From Clostridium massiliamazoniense (lineage in GTDB: Bacteria; Bacillota; Clostridia; Clostridiales; Clostridiaceae): a DNA stretch of 64,000 nucleotides. The position numbers and the translations under genes were made by a program. The stretch spans positions 366,768-430,767 of the forward strand of contig NZ_LN879467.1 of NCBI RefSeq assembly GCF_001403635.1, given 5' to 3'. Under the pieces are notes generated by a model. The model made no database searches and was not told the origin of the DNA. It saw only the letters and a program-made list of their open reading frames with translations. Positions 18,060 to 26,663 of this stretch are shown here, in pieces (the stretch's first letter is position 1; each line of letters opens with the position of its first letter).

Positions 18060-18431
18060 TTACCACAAGGAAATTTTTATTACTTTCCATTTTGGCATAA
18101 ATAAATTTCCTTCTTTGATCATATATACTCCTATTGGTCTTTGATTTACTTTCACACCATATACATATATATCTTTTGCACCTTCATTATCAGATTCTGC
18201 TTCAAAATTTAATTTTTTCCCTTTCAATGAAAGTAAAAAACTATAAGTTTCATCATCACTATAAAGTTCATTACTCCCAGAGATTGATTTGATATATTCA
18301 TTTGATTTGGTATTTATAATATTAATAACTTCAGGTTCTACAAACCTAGATGCAGATATCATGTATTCATAAAAAGAAAATATCATAATAACTATTATAC
18401 ATATTGAAACACCTAATAATATTTTTTTCAT
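18060..18431 (-). CDS. Small membrane-anchored protein, unknown function
   Basis: 123 residues. One N-terminal hydrophobic helix (ILLGVSICIIVIMIFSFY, about residues 4-21) lacks a lipobox or clear cleavage site, so it is probably an anchor. The remaining ~100 residues (EVINIINTKSNEYIKSI, then short strands ending FMPKWKVIKISLW) form a small extracytoplasmic domain. A site AAGAAGAGGAA precedes the ATG. No family recognised; single gene. Confidence 0.65.
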   Translation of the reverse strand: MKKILLGVSICIIVIMIFSFYEYMISASRFVEPEVINIINTKSNEYIKSISGSNELYSDDETYSFLLSLKGKKLNFEAESDNEGAKDIYVYGVKVNQRPIGVYMIKEGNLFMPKWKVIKISLW

Positions 18432-18800
18432 TTACATTCCTCTTCTTCTTTCCACTAAATTAATTACATTAACTATTCATTATTTTTCATAGTTGCTTCT
18501 AAATATAACATTAAATTTAAAATTAATAAAATAACTTAAAAATCATAATAAAAATTTATATATCTAAGAAAACTAAGTTTCTATTAAGATTTAAGTAAAA
18601 GTATCAATTCTGATATAAAGTTAAACTTATTTTAATGATTGTATAAAATATATTAAAGAAAAATTTCCTTATTTAATTATAAATTCACTCCATAAAATAA
18701 ATATTAATTTTCCACTTTATGTTTAAAAAGAAATTAATTTGTACATAATTTTAATATCCTTTAGTCCCCATACTTCTTTCATATAAATTCATATATAAGA
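18432..18800. other. AT-rich intergenic region
   Basis: No ORF with a binding site and no strong hairpin is visible. It probably contains the promoter for the gene at 18431. Confidence 0.4.
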
Positions 18801-18837
18801 AAATCAGCATAGTTTTTAGCTATGCTGATTTTTATTT
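18801..18837 (-). terminator. Terminator of the MutS2-like gene
   Basis: AAATCAGCATAG and CTATGCTGATTT form a perfect 12-base stem with a 7-base loop. T runs exist on both strands; the nearest upstream gene is the minus-strand one ending at 18917. Confidence 0.75.
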
Positions 18838-18916
18838 AAAATTTAATTTACTTGTCAAAGCTACGTTAGAAATATTTCATATAAATAAATCTACTTACTT
18901 TAAAGTTCTAATAATT

Positions 18917-20815
18917 TTATTTAGAAATAGTAGCTTTTCTCTCTTTTTTTAACTTTTTCAATACCTTTTTAGAACCTCTTTCTATATCGTGATCTAATTT
19001 TCTTTCTTTATAACTAACAAATAATTGATTTAAATCATAATCCTTTGGATAAAGTTCTGTTGCTTTTAAATCAAGCTTAATTCTTTTTGAATTAATTTCC
19101 CTAAACTCACCATTATAAAAGATTATTAAATTATTAAGATTGTCTTTTTCTTTATAAACAATAGCTTTTTCCTTAGTTTCTAAGATAATTACCCTATCTC
19201 CAACAGAATAATCATACTGTTTTTCATTAATTACTGTATTTTTATCTTTTTTTACTTTACTATCTTTAATTAAAGTGTAATTATAATCTTTCTTTTCTAA
19301 ATAACTCTTAGTTCTTTCAATAATTTTATCTGGTATTCCCATTTTTCTTGAAATATACAAAGCATTACTTGCTCCACTTTTTCCTATTGATAATTTATAA
19401 AGAGGCTCTAAGGTATCTTTTTTAAATTCCATAGCAGCATTTTCAAAATGAGGATGTTTTTTAGAAAAATCTTTTATTTCTCCATAATGTGTAGAAGCTA
19501 TAATTATAGCACCTTTGTGATACAATTCCTCCAAAATTGATATTGCTAAGGCTGCTCCCTCATTAGGTTCTGTTCCACTTCCTATTTCATCAAATAATAA
19601 CAATGATGAATTGTTACTTTCCTTTATTATCTCTCCTAAATTTTTAACATGTGATGAAAATGTACTTAGGGAATTTTCTATGCTTTGATTATCACCTATA
19701 TCAACAAATATATTTTCAAATATTGATATTTCACTTCCTTCATCTGCCCCAATATGAAATCCAGATTGTACTGCTAAAGTCAATATTCCAACTGTTTTTA
19801 AAACTACTGTTTTTCCTCCTGCATTAGGACCTGTTATAATTAACCCTCTATATAAATTTCCTATTTCAAAATTTAATGGTATAGAATTTTTTATCATAGG
19901 ATATTTACCATTAACTATTTTTATATACCCTTTATTATTTAACTTTGGACTTATTCCCTCAATATCATAACTATACTTAGCCTTTGCAAATATCATATCA
20001 TACTCAGAAATTACTTCTATATTAAGTCTTATTTCTCTTAATTTCTCAAATACTTTCTCTGACAAAATTGATAGTATCCTATATACTTCTATAGTTTCTT
20101 CAACTTTTAATCCTTCAAGCTCTGAAGTGTATTTAGCAATAGTAACAGGTTCTATAAATGCAGTAGTTCCTTTAGATGATACCTCTATAATGTTACCCTC
20201 AACCTGATTTTTATAATTTGCCTTAATAGGTATTGTGTATCTCCCATTCCTTTTGCTAATAAAAAACTCCTGTATATAATCTTTATTATTACTTGATTTC
20301 AAAAACTTATCTAATTTTTCTCTTATCTTTCCTTCACATATATCAATATGTCTTCTTATTTTTCTAAGTTCCTTACTTGCGTTGGAATCAACCATTGCTC
20401 CCTTAATAGCACTATTTATTTCCTCTTCTATATAATATAAATCAGTTATACTTTGAGAATAGCTACTTAAAAGTTCCGCATAAGCACTTTTATCACTCAT
20501 AAACCTTTTAATTCTTCTACATCCTCTAAAAAAATCAGATAACATTATTAAATCAGATGGTTCTAAAACTAAACCTTTTTCTACTTTATCAATCAAAGGT
20601 ATTATATTAAATATTCCATCTAATGGTATATGATAAGATAAATCTAAAAGCCTTCTGCCCTCTGTGGTTTCATTCAAACGCTTTTTAACAGTATTTATAT
20701 GAGAACTCGGTTTAAGATCTTCTATAAGCTTCTTTCCAAGTCCACTTACGCAATATCCCTTAACTATTTCCTTTAATTCATTATAATTCAATTTTTCAAA
20801 TGTAATATTATTCAC
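18917..20815 (-). CDS. MutS2-like ATPase lacking the Smr nuclease domain
   Basis: 632 residues. Residues ~1-300 resemble the MutS2 core and clamp (LNYNELKEIVKGYC, RRHIDICEGKIREKLDKFL). The ABC-type ATPase has GPNAGGKT (Walker A, about residue 333), STFSSHVKN (signature), LLLFDEIGSGTEPNEG (Walker B, about residue 410) and ASTHYGEIK. After the ATPase, YDYSVGDRVIILETKEKAI to RIKLDLKA resembles the KOW-like segment of MutS2. The C-terminal Smr domain of full-length MutS2 (about 780 residues) is absent, so this is a shorter paralogue. MutS2 in Bacillus (RqcU) acts on collided ribosomes; a DNA role is also possible. The leader carries an attenuator-like structure. Confidence 0.85.
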   Translation of the reverse strand: MNNITFEKLNYNELKEIVKGYCVSGLGKKLIEDLKPSSHINTVKKRLNETTEGRRLLDLSYHIPLDGIFNIIPLIDKVEKGLVLEPSDLIMLSDFFRGCRRIKRFMSDKSAYAELLSSYSQSITDLYYIEEEINSAIKGAMVDSNASKELRKIRRHIDICEGKIREKLDKFLKSSNNKDYIQEFFISKRNGRYTIPIKANYKNQVEGNIIEVSSKGTTAFIEPVTIAKYTSELEGLKVEETIEVYRILSILSEKVFEKLREIRLNIEVISEYDMIFAKAKYSYDIEGISPKLNNKGYIKIVNGKYPMIKNSIPLNFEIGNLYRGLIITGPNAGGKTVVLKTVGILTLAVQSGFHIGADEGSEISIFENIFVDIGDNQSIENSLSTFSSHVKNLGEIIKESNNSSLLLFDEIGSGTEPNEGAALAISILEELYHKGAIIIASTHYGEIKDFSKKHPHFENAAMEFKKDTLEPLYKLSIGKSGASNALYISRKMGIPDKIIERTKSYLEKKDYNYTLIKDSKVKKDKNTVINEKQYDYSVGDRVIILETKEKAIVYKEKDNLNNLIIFYNGEFREINSKRIKLDLKATELYPKDYDLNQLFVSYKERKLDHDIERGSKKVLKKLKKERKATISK

Positions 20816-20883
20816 TAATTATGCCTCCTAAATTAAACAAGGCACAAAACCTAAAGATAGATTTCGAAATTTCTATTCACTTT

Positions 20884-20915
20884 ATAATAAAAAAAGTCCT
20901 GGATAGACCAAGACT
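20884..20915 (-). terminator. Terminator hairpin inside the MutS2-like leader
   Basis: On the minus strand AGTCTTGG pairs with CCAGGACT (one G-U) across a short loop, followed by TTTTTTATTATAAA. It precedes the coding start by about 70 bases, so it can only act as an attenuator. Confidence 0.7.
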
Positions 20916-20956
20916 ATAAAACTCAAATTCAATATAGATAGACTATACCTTAAAAA

Positions 20957-20971
20957 TTAGTTTTGTGCCAT
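20957..20971 (-). CDS. Putative leader peptide MAQN
   Basis: ATG GCA CAA AAC TAA preceded by AAAGGAGATAC at correct spacing. Very short, but the binding site is among the best in the region and the ORF overlaps one arm of the long-range stem with 20841-20850. Confidence 0.45.
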   Translation of the reverse strand: MAQN

Positions 20972-20989
20972 GTATCTCCTTTAATAATT

Positions 20990-21205
20990 TAATTAATTCC
21001 ATAACAAATAAAGGTCCTAAAACCCCATTTTTTTTAGAAATTAATATTAAATTTATTATTGTTCGATACTAGACACTCATAAAAAACCTCTCTTTTAATA
21101 AAATCTATCTTTTACTAAATATTACATTAATAAGTCATTAATGTCAATATATTATGATTATAATATGATAGCAAAAGTCTTTTAAACCTTCTACCATCAT
21201 GCTAT
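20990..21205. other. Intergenic stretch between MutS2 leader and CRISPR array
   Basis: AT-rich with no ORF. It should contain the promoter of the MutS2-like transcript; I could not define it. Confidence 0.35.
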
Positions 21206-21211
21206 AAATCA

Positions 21212-21371
21212 ATTTATATTCCACATAGTTAATATAAAACATCCATCCTTACTCTCTATTCTAGAAATTTTAGTTTGATTTACATTCCTCATAGTTAATA
21301 TAAAACGGGGAGCACTTGATAGTGTAAATCTTAATGATTCATATTTACATTCCTCATAGTTAATATAAAAC
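21212..21371 (-). CRISPR. Orphan CRISPR mini-array: three 29-bp repeats, two spacers
   Basis: Repeats at 21212-21240, 21278-21306 and 21343-21371; the last two are identical and read GTTTTATATTAACTATGAGG then AATGTAAAT on the minus strand. This resembles clostridial type I-B repeats. Spacers are 37 bases (21241-21277) and 36 bases (21307-21342). The repeat at 21212 has two substitutions, the usual decay of a leader-distal repeat, so the leader should lie above 21371 with minus-strand transcription. No cas gene is in the window. Confidence 0.88.
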
Positions 21372-21618
21372 CCCGAAAAAAAGATAATTTTTCTTACAAT
21401 TTAAAGCCATTTATAAGCACTTTTTTTCTTAATATTCATGTTATTTTGCAGTAGACCATCAGTTGTGTTTTCTCTTTTTCTTAAAAACCCTTTTCAAAAT
21501 CAGTATTTATGCTAATTTTAGAGTTTTTATAAAAAAATCGATTTACTGCAAATTATATTTCATATCATTAATTTCTTTATAAACAACCCCATATATTACC
21601 ATTAATATATATTATAAC
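21372..21618. other. Presumed CRISPR leader side and spacer to Uma2 fragment
   Basis: AT-rich noncoding DNA adjoining the leader-proximal repeat. No further repeat unit or gene is visible. Confidence 0.35.
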
Positions 21619-21831
21619 TTATTCTACTATTCCTGCATATACTCTATTTAAATCAATCTCTAGACCTTCAAAGACAACTGATTTATAAGTCTCATTATGA
21701 TTATATACTTTCGCAACTCTGTAATAATCATTATGAAGGGTATATTGCTCTATTTTCCTATCTTGATACACTAAACAATACTCCTTAATTCCATAAATAG
21801 AATAAAGATTCATTTTTTCTATAGTATCTAA
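21619..21831 (-). pseudogene. Uma2-family endonuclease remnant (C-terminal third)
   Basis: The frame reads LDTIEKMNLYSIYGIKEYCL and continues VYQDRKIEQYTL, matching the C-terminal part of the intact Uma2-family protein at 49342-49914 (LDTITKMELYSRFGIEEYNL). An in-frame TAA lies directly upstream (21832-21834), and the first two thirds, including the catalytic PD...E core, are absent. This is a decayed relic, not a functional 64-residue gene. Confidence 0.75.
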
Positions 21832-21834
21832 CTT

Positions 21835-22189
21835 TTAAATCATAATCTTAATATTTGATTTTAATATATTTTAATTTTTAACATGTTAATTTTCTCTATT
21901 CTGTATCCAACATATTATTTTAAATATAAGAATACAATTTATTCTCTATTATTAACTTAATTATAGCATTAAAATAAAATATCTTTAATATTCTACTTAT
22001 ACTTTATTAAAATTACACTAGAATTATAAAATTTACTTTAATATTAGACACGTAGAAGAATATTTATCCCATATCTACTGTCTATAATACTCCAATCTTC
22101 CTCATAGTAAAAATAAACAGATACCTATCCCTAAATAACTTCCACCAAAATTCAAATGAAGCTTTATGCTATCTAAATTTAGTTTTAGT
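21835..22189. other. Intergenic region downstream of PLD-helicase copy 2
   Basis: AT-rich. Bases 22070-22120 resemble the elements at 5728-5784 and 25421-25476 (shared CTGTCTATAATACT, TCCTCATAG, AAATAAAC pattern). No gene is visible. Confidence 0.4.
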
Positions 22190-25138
22190 TTATGAAATTA
22201 AATAATCATATATATCCTCTCTAACAGGAGTTGTTATTTCATATTCTATTTCAATTGCTGTTTTATTAGTGTTTTTCATTACAAATTCATGTGGTTTTCC
22301 AACAGCTTTAATATTTCCTAAGAAGTAAAATTCTTTTGAAGTTTTATCATCTTTATTTTTTCTTACAAACAAGTACATTTCTACTCCATCTCTTTCAGCA
22401 TTATATGCTTGCATAACATCTTCAGACTGTACTGTTCTTCCTGACTTTGATATAGCTACTAATTTAGATTCTGATATAAATCTATCTTCATAATTTATTG
22501 TATCTATTATATCCTCTGCTTTATCATAATTTATAAATACTGGATAAGTTTTAGTTCCTTTATCAAATTTATATCCTCCAATATTTAAAGCTACTTCACC
22601 TTTTTCCCATTCTAATAATCTACATACATCTTCATAAGTATATTTTTCATATAACTGAAAATTTGTATTCTTATATCTATCACTAAAGTTCTTTTCATAC
22701 CTATTTAAACCAAAATTAATTAACTCTTCCACCATACTTTTGAAATAATTATTCTTTAATAAGTCCTTAAAGTCTCTAGAAACCACAATCTCATCATTTT
22801 CTCTTTCTATAAAGATACATTGCTCATAGGTTTTCTTTCCTGTACCAGTAGGAAATTCATTAGTTAAAATGTTAATTAAGTTTTTCTCTGTTGAACTAGT
22901 AAAATCTATATTATATCTTTCTTTTAGTTCATTTTTTAAATTACTCATAATATTCTTCTTATGTTCTATTAAAAGCTTAATTAAAATTAACTCATGAGGT
23001 CTTTTTCCCCCTGCCAATTTCTTTGATATAAATTCTATAAATAATGCTTCTTTTTCTTTCAACTTAATACTATAGTCCTTTTCATATTTCCTAAGAAAAT
23101 TATAATAGGAACCAGACTTATCAAAAATCTTTAAAATATCTATAGATTGATATTTATCAAAATCCATAATGGTTGGTATTCTTCCTAGTTTCATTTTTAA
23201 ATTACTGTAATTTTCTTTTAATAGTCTTATATCATTGAAATTAGCACTATCTATGGCACTAAAAATTCTCTTTTTAGATATTTCATCAAAATTAATAGTT
23301 GAACATCCTGGAATAATTCTTGTTCCTTCCATAACATACTTTCTTATGGTGTCTTTATTGAAAGTTCTATCTCCTGATAAGGCAATAGGAATCAAAAAGT
23401 TATTATTATAATTCCCTACAAAATCTATAACTACAACATATTCTTTATCTTTATATTTTCTGAGTCCTCTACCAAGTTGTTGCACAAATATTATGGCAGA
23501 CTTAGTTTCTCTTAACATGATTACTTGATTAACAGCAGGAATATCAACTCCTTCATTGAATATATCTACTGTAAAAATATAATCTAGTTGTTCTCCTAAA
23601 TCCTCTTCTAACTTTCTTATAGCATCTTCTCTTTCTTTTTGTGAATTTTCACCAGTTAATGCTACAGTCCTATAGCCCCTTTCATTAAACTTTTTTGAAA
23701 GTTCCTTTGCTTCATCTTTATTACTACAAAAAACTAATCCTTTAACTCTATTTCCATCATAACCATAAAAATTTATCTTTTCTATAATATGATTTACTCT
23801 CTCATCAGCAACTAAATGTTTAAACTTAATTTCTTCACCATTATTTATAATTAAATCAGATATTCCAAAGTAATGAAATGGACAAAGCAAATCCTCTTCT
23901 AAAGCTTGTTGAAGTCTTATTTCATAGGCAATATTGTAATCAAATATTTTAAATATATCAAACTCATCACTTCTCTCTGGTGTAGCTGTCATCCCTAACA
24001 AAAATTGAGGATTAAAATAAGAAAGTATCTTTTGATAAGTATTAGCTCCAGCCTTATGAACCTCATCTATTATAATGTAATCAAAATAATCTTTTTTAAA
24101 TGACTGCAAAACATTATCCTTAGATAAGGTTTGTATAGTACTAAAAATAAAATCATTTTCTAGCTCTTTTTTTCCTCCGGATAAAATCCCCATAGTTCTA
24201 ATGTCACCAAAAACATTTCTAAAACTTTCTAAAGCTTGCTTAGCAATTTGTTCCCTATGAACTATAAATAAAGCCTTTTTAGGATTAAAATTTCTAACAT
24301 CAAAAGCTGATAAGTAAGTCTTTCCAGTTCCAGTAGCTGAAATTAATAAAGCCTTATTCTTACCTTCCTTTCTTAAATTTTCTAAGGAATTTATAGCAGT
24401 AACCTGCATTCTATTAGGTTTTAATGTATATTGCGAAATTCTAGGTACTTTACTCTTTCTAGTAAACTCACGTTGCTGTTTATAAATATCTTCATAGATT
24501 TCTATCCAATCTAAGGTTAAAGGTTCAGCCTTCTTCCATAAATCATTGAATTCAGAAAAAATACTATAGGTCAATGCACCTTCTTCTAAAGATGAAACCT
24601 TCAAATTCCATTCCTTATTCTTAGTTAAGGCTGTTTGTGTTAAATTTGAACTTCCCACAATGACCTTATAATGATTTGAATGTCTAAAAATATATCCTTT
24701 AGTATGAAAATTTTCCTCACAAAAAACTTTAACTTCTATATTATTAAACTCTAAAATTCTCTTAAGAGCCTTTGGTTCACTGAAAGTAAGGTAGTTAGTA
24801 GTAAGAATTTTTCCTTTAACACCTTTTTCCTCTAACTTTCTAAAGGTTTCTAATAAAGGTGTAATTCCACTACTTGTTATAAAAGCAACAGATAAGAAGA
24901 ACTCCTCACAATTATTAAGCTCATAGATTATATCACTTAATACTTTACGTCCTTTAATATGATCATTAACTAATAATTTAGGTATTAAAGATTTATTAGC
25001 TTCTATACTTCCATTAAGAAATCCCGCTTTATTAGCCAATAAAAGCTCTTCTTTGATGCTCTCTTCTCTAACTATAGGTTTAAAATCATATTGAAAGGAA
25101 CTCTCCCTTACTTCCTCATTTGATAATTTAATCCCCAT
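22190..25138 (-). CDS. PLD-nuclease / DEVH helicase / DUF3427 protein, copy 2
   Basis: 982 residues with the same layout as the protein at 5783-8701. An N-terminal PLD-type nuclease has FHTKGYIF and GSSNLTQTAL (about residues 143-168). An SF2 helicase follows with ATGTGKT (about 270), IIIDEVHKAG (motif II is DEVH rather than DEAH), GMTATPERSD, NEGVDIPAV and QQLGRGLRK. The C-terminus is DUF3427-like. The copies are clearly related along their full length but diverged, so the duplication is old or one was acquired separately. Single gene, site AGAAGGGATG before the ATG. A role in defence or DNA processing is inferred from the family. Confidence 0.88.
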   Translation of the reverse strand: MGIKLSNEEVRESSFQYDFKPIVREESIKEELLLANKAGFLNGSIEANKSLIPKLLVNDHIKGRKVLSDIIYELNNCEEFFLSVAFITSSGITPLLETFRKLEEKGVKGKILTTNYLTFSEPKALKRILEFNNIEVKVFCEENFHTKGYIFRHSNHYKVIVGSSNLTQTALTKNKEWNLKVSSLEEGALTYSIFSEFNDLWKKAEPLTLDWIEIYEDIYKQQREFTRKSKVPRISQYTLKPNRMQVTAINSLENLRKEGKNKALLISATGTGKTYLSAFDVRNFNPKKALFIVHREQIAKQALESFRNVFGDIRTMGILSGGKKELENDFIFSTIQTLSKDNVLQSFKKDYFDYIIIDEVHKAGANTYQKILSYFNPQFLLGMTATPERSDEFDIFKIFDYNIAYEIRLQQALEEDLLCPFHYFGISDLIINNGEEIKFKHLVADERVNHIIEKINFYGYDGNRVKGLVFCSNKDEAKELSKKFNERGYRTVALTGENSQKEREDAIRKLEEDLGEQLDYIFTVDIFNEGVDIPAVNQVIMLRETKSAIIFVQQLGRGLRKYKDKEYVVVIDFVGNYNNNFLIPIALSGDRTFNKDTIRKYVMEGTRIIPGCSTINFDEISKKRIFSAIDSANFNDIRLLKENYSNLKMKLGRIPTIMDFDKYQSIDILKIFDKSGSYYNFLRKYEKDYSIKLKEKEALFIEFISKKLAGGKRPHELILIKLLIEHKKNIMSNLKNELKERYNIDFTSSTEKNLINILTNEFPTGTGKKTYEQCIFIERENDEIVVSRDFKDLLKNNYFKSMVEELINFGLNRYEKNFSDRYKNTNFQLYEKYTYEDVCRLLEWEKGEVALNIGGYKFDKGTKTYPVFINYDKAEDIIDTINYEDRFISESKLVAISKSGRTVQSEDVMQAYNAERDGVEMYLFVRKNKDDKTSKEFYFLGNIKAVGKPHEFVMKNTNKTAIEIEYEITTPVREDIYDYLIS

Positions 25139-25420
25139 TTTATCATCCCTTCTAACTTGTCACTATATTAAAGTCTTCATTTAACTATAAAACTTAAATT
25201 TTAAATACCTTTTATATATATAAAGAACTCTTATTATTTTTAAGTTGTTCTTACAATGTTATTAGAAACTATACTCATATTAATTATAAAATTTCTAATA
25301 TTTTCATTTAAATTATCTCATATATAGGATATAATATCCATTTTATTTTCCCTTTATTTTCTAGAGTATTAAATTATTAATTCTTCTAAAAATAATATAG
25401 TGTTGTTATATCATAAACTA
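25139..25420. other. Intergenic region upstream of PLD-helicase copy 2
   Basis: AT-rich promoter region with no ORF carrying a binding site. Confidence 0.35.
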
Positions 25421-25476
25421 CTTTATCTAATGACTAATTTCTGTAATATGCAGTCTCCTATGTTCTAAAGATAAAT
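25421..25476. repeat. Second clear copy of the helicase-flanking element
   Basis: CTTTATCTAATGACTAATTT, CTGTAATATGCAGTCTCC and AAAGATAAAT align with 5728-5784. It has TTTATCT/AGATAAA ends and an internal GACT/AGTC pair, so it may fold. Confidence 0.4.
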
Positions 25477-25584
25477 AAATATAGGTTTCTAGATAATTAA
25501 ATTACATAGAAATTTTTTTAATTTGAAGTAGTAATATAGTTTTGATATAATGTCTTTAAAATACTAACATTAGGAGGAAATAGC

Positions 25585-25935
25585 ATGTTTGGAAATGATA
25601 CATATGAAGAAGATATAAAAGAATTTAAGAAAGTGCTTTCTACAGGAGCAGATGAGTTATTATCTAATAAAGATTTAGCTGTTGTTTATATTGGTAGAGC
25701 AACTTGTCCATTCTGTCGTAAATTTGCTAAAAAGTTAAGTGGATTAGCTAAAGAAATTGATACAACTATTTACTATGTAGATAGTGAGAATTTTTCAGAC
25801 GATGGAATTAACTCATTTAGAGAAAAATATGACATTGTAACTGTACCAGGATTTATTGTTGGTAAAAAAGGAGAAATTGAAGTTCGTTGCGATTCTTCAA
25901 CTCCAGAAGATGAAATATTAAGTATGATAAAATAA
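25585..25935 (+). CDS. Thioredoxin-fold protein (bacteriocin-transport-accessory-like)
   Basis: 116 residues, a single thioredoxin fold. The active site is ATCPFCRKF (CPFC at about residues 43-46); a VTVPGFIV segment provides the cis-Pro loop. There is no signal peptide, so it should act in the cytoplasm on disulfides. The sequence resembles small thioredoxins annotated as bacteriocin transport accessory proteins, but no bacteriocin genes are nearby. A perfect site (TTAGGAGGAAA) precedes the ATG and a terminator follows closely. Confidence 0.85.
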   Translation: MFGNDTYEEDIKEFKKVLSTGADELLSNKDLAVVYIGRATCPFCRKFAKKLSGLAKEIDTTIYYVDSENFSDDGINSFREKYDIVTVPGFIVGKKGEIEVRCDSSTPEDEILSMIK

Positions 25936-25944
25936 ATAACAAAT

Positions 25945-25966
25945 GGGGAATCATAGATTCCCCAAA
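25945..25966 (+). terminator. Terminator of the thioredoxin-fold gene
   Basis: TGGGGAATC and GATTCCCCA form a 9-base GC-rich stem with a 3-base loop. The tail is AATTTAAAATT, so the T run is weak. Confidence 0.65.
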
Positions 25967-26043
25967 TTTAAAATTCATTTATATTAAAACTATACTTACC
26001 TAAAAAGTTATTTTTTATTTATATTTTTTTGAAAAACCTTGTC

Positions 26044-26568
26044 TTACCCTATTTTTAATAATTTTAAAATATCTATAGGCTCTTTCAAATAATAATCTGC
26101 TTCAATTTTTGAAGCATTTGCTCCACTCCATTGAACTAAGGCAAAATCCATATTAGCTGCCTTTGATGCTCTTGAATCAAAAATAGTATCACCAATGTAT
26201 ATTGAATCCTCTGGTTTTATATCTAAAATTTCTATTGCTTTTAATATAGGATCTGGATGTGGCTTATGCCTTTTTGTATCTTCTGCTAAAACAACACTTT
26301 TCATATATTCTTGTAAACCTGTCTTAAAAAAATCTATCTCATATTGTTTTTTAGTTTTTGAACTTGCTATAGCACATATAATTCCCTTTTCATTTAGAAT
26401 TTTAATAACTTCACTAAAACCATCATATAACTTGGCGCCCTTTTCATATTCATTTACATATTGCACCCATTTAATATAAGATTTCTTAACATCAATAAAA
26501 CCTAATTCCTCTAAAGCCCTTTCTCCTGCATAGACTCTATACTTTAATAGATTATCATACTTAATATC
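26044..26568 (-). pseudogene. HAD-family phosphatase, 5'-truncated with in-frame stop
   Basis: The frame contains HAD motifs II (AIASSKTKKQ), III (KPHPDP) and IV (YIGDTIFDS), so it was a phosphoglycolate-phosphatase-like enzyme. The nucleophile motif I (DxDGT) near the N-terminus is missing. Homology-like sequence (YRVYAGERALEELGF) runs upstream of the first usable start (GTG 26466) to a TAG at 26569-26571, and a plausible continuation lies beyond it (SIALIELSAE). A nonsense mutation plus loss of the start region fits best. A short remaining product would lack the catalytic Asp. Confidence 0.7.
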
Positions 26569-26663
26569 CTATTCTGCACTTAGTTCTATTAAAGCTATAG
26601 ATAATACTATAATCTTAAAACATAGTATCTTCACTATATGTTACTCTTAACTTTAAACTTATA

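Larger units (their letters stand above)
20841..20971 (-). promoter_or_regulatory. Attenuator-like leader of the MutS2-like gene
   Basis: Three elements occur in order on the minus strand: a four-residue mini-ORF (20957-20971, MAQN then stop) with a strong site; a terminator hairpin (20884-20915); and GTTTTGTGCC (20841-20850), the perfect complement of GGCACAAAAC (20960-20969) that lies inside the mini-ORF. Ribosome occupancy of the mini-ORF would decide whether the long-range stem forms, so translation state could control read-through. Pairings are seen; regulation is inferred. Confidence 0.6.

Noticed and set aside
25585-25935. Bacteriocin locus suggested by the thioredoxin-like accessory protein
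   Set aside because: No precursor peptide, ABC transporter or immunity gene adjoins it.
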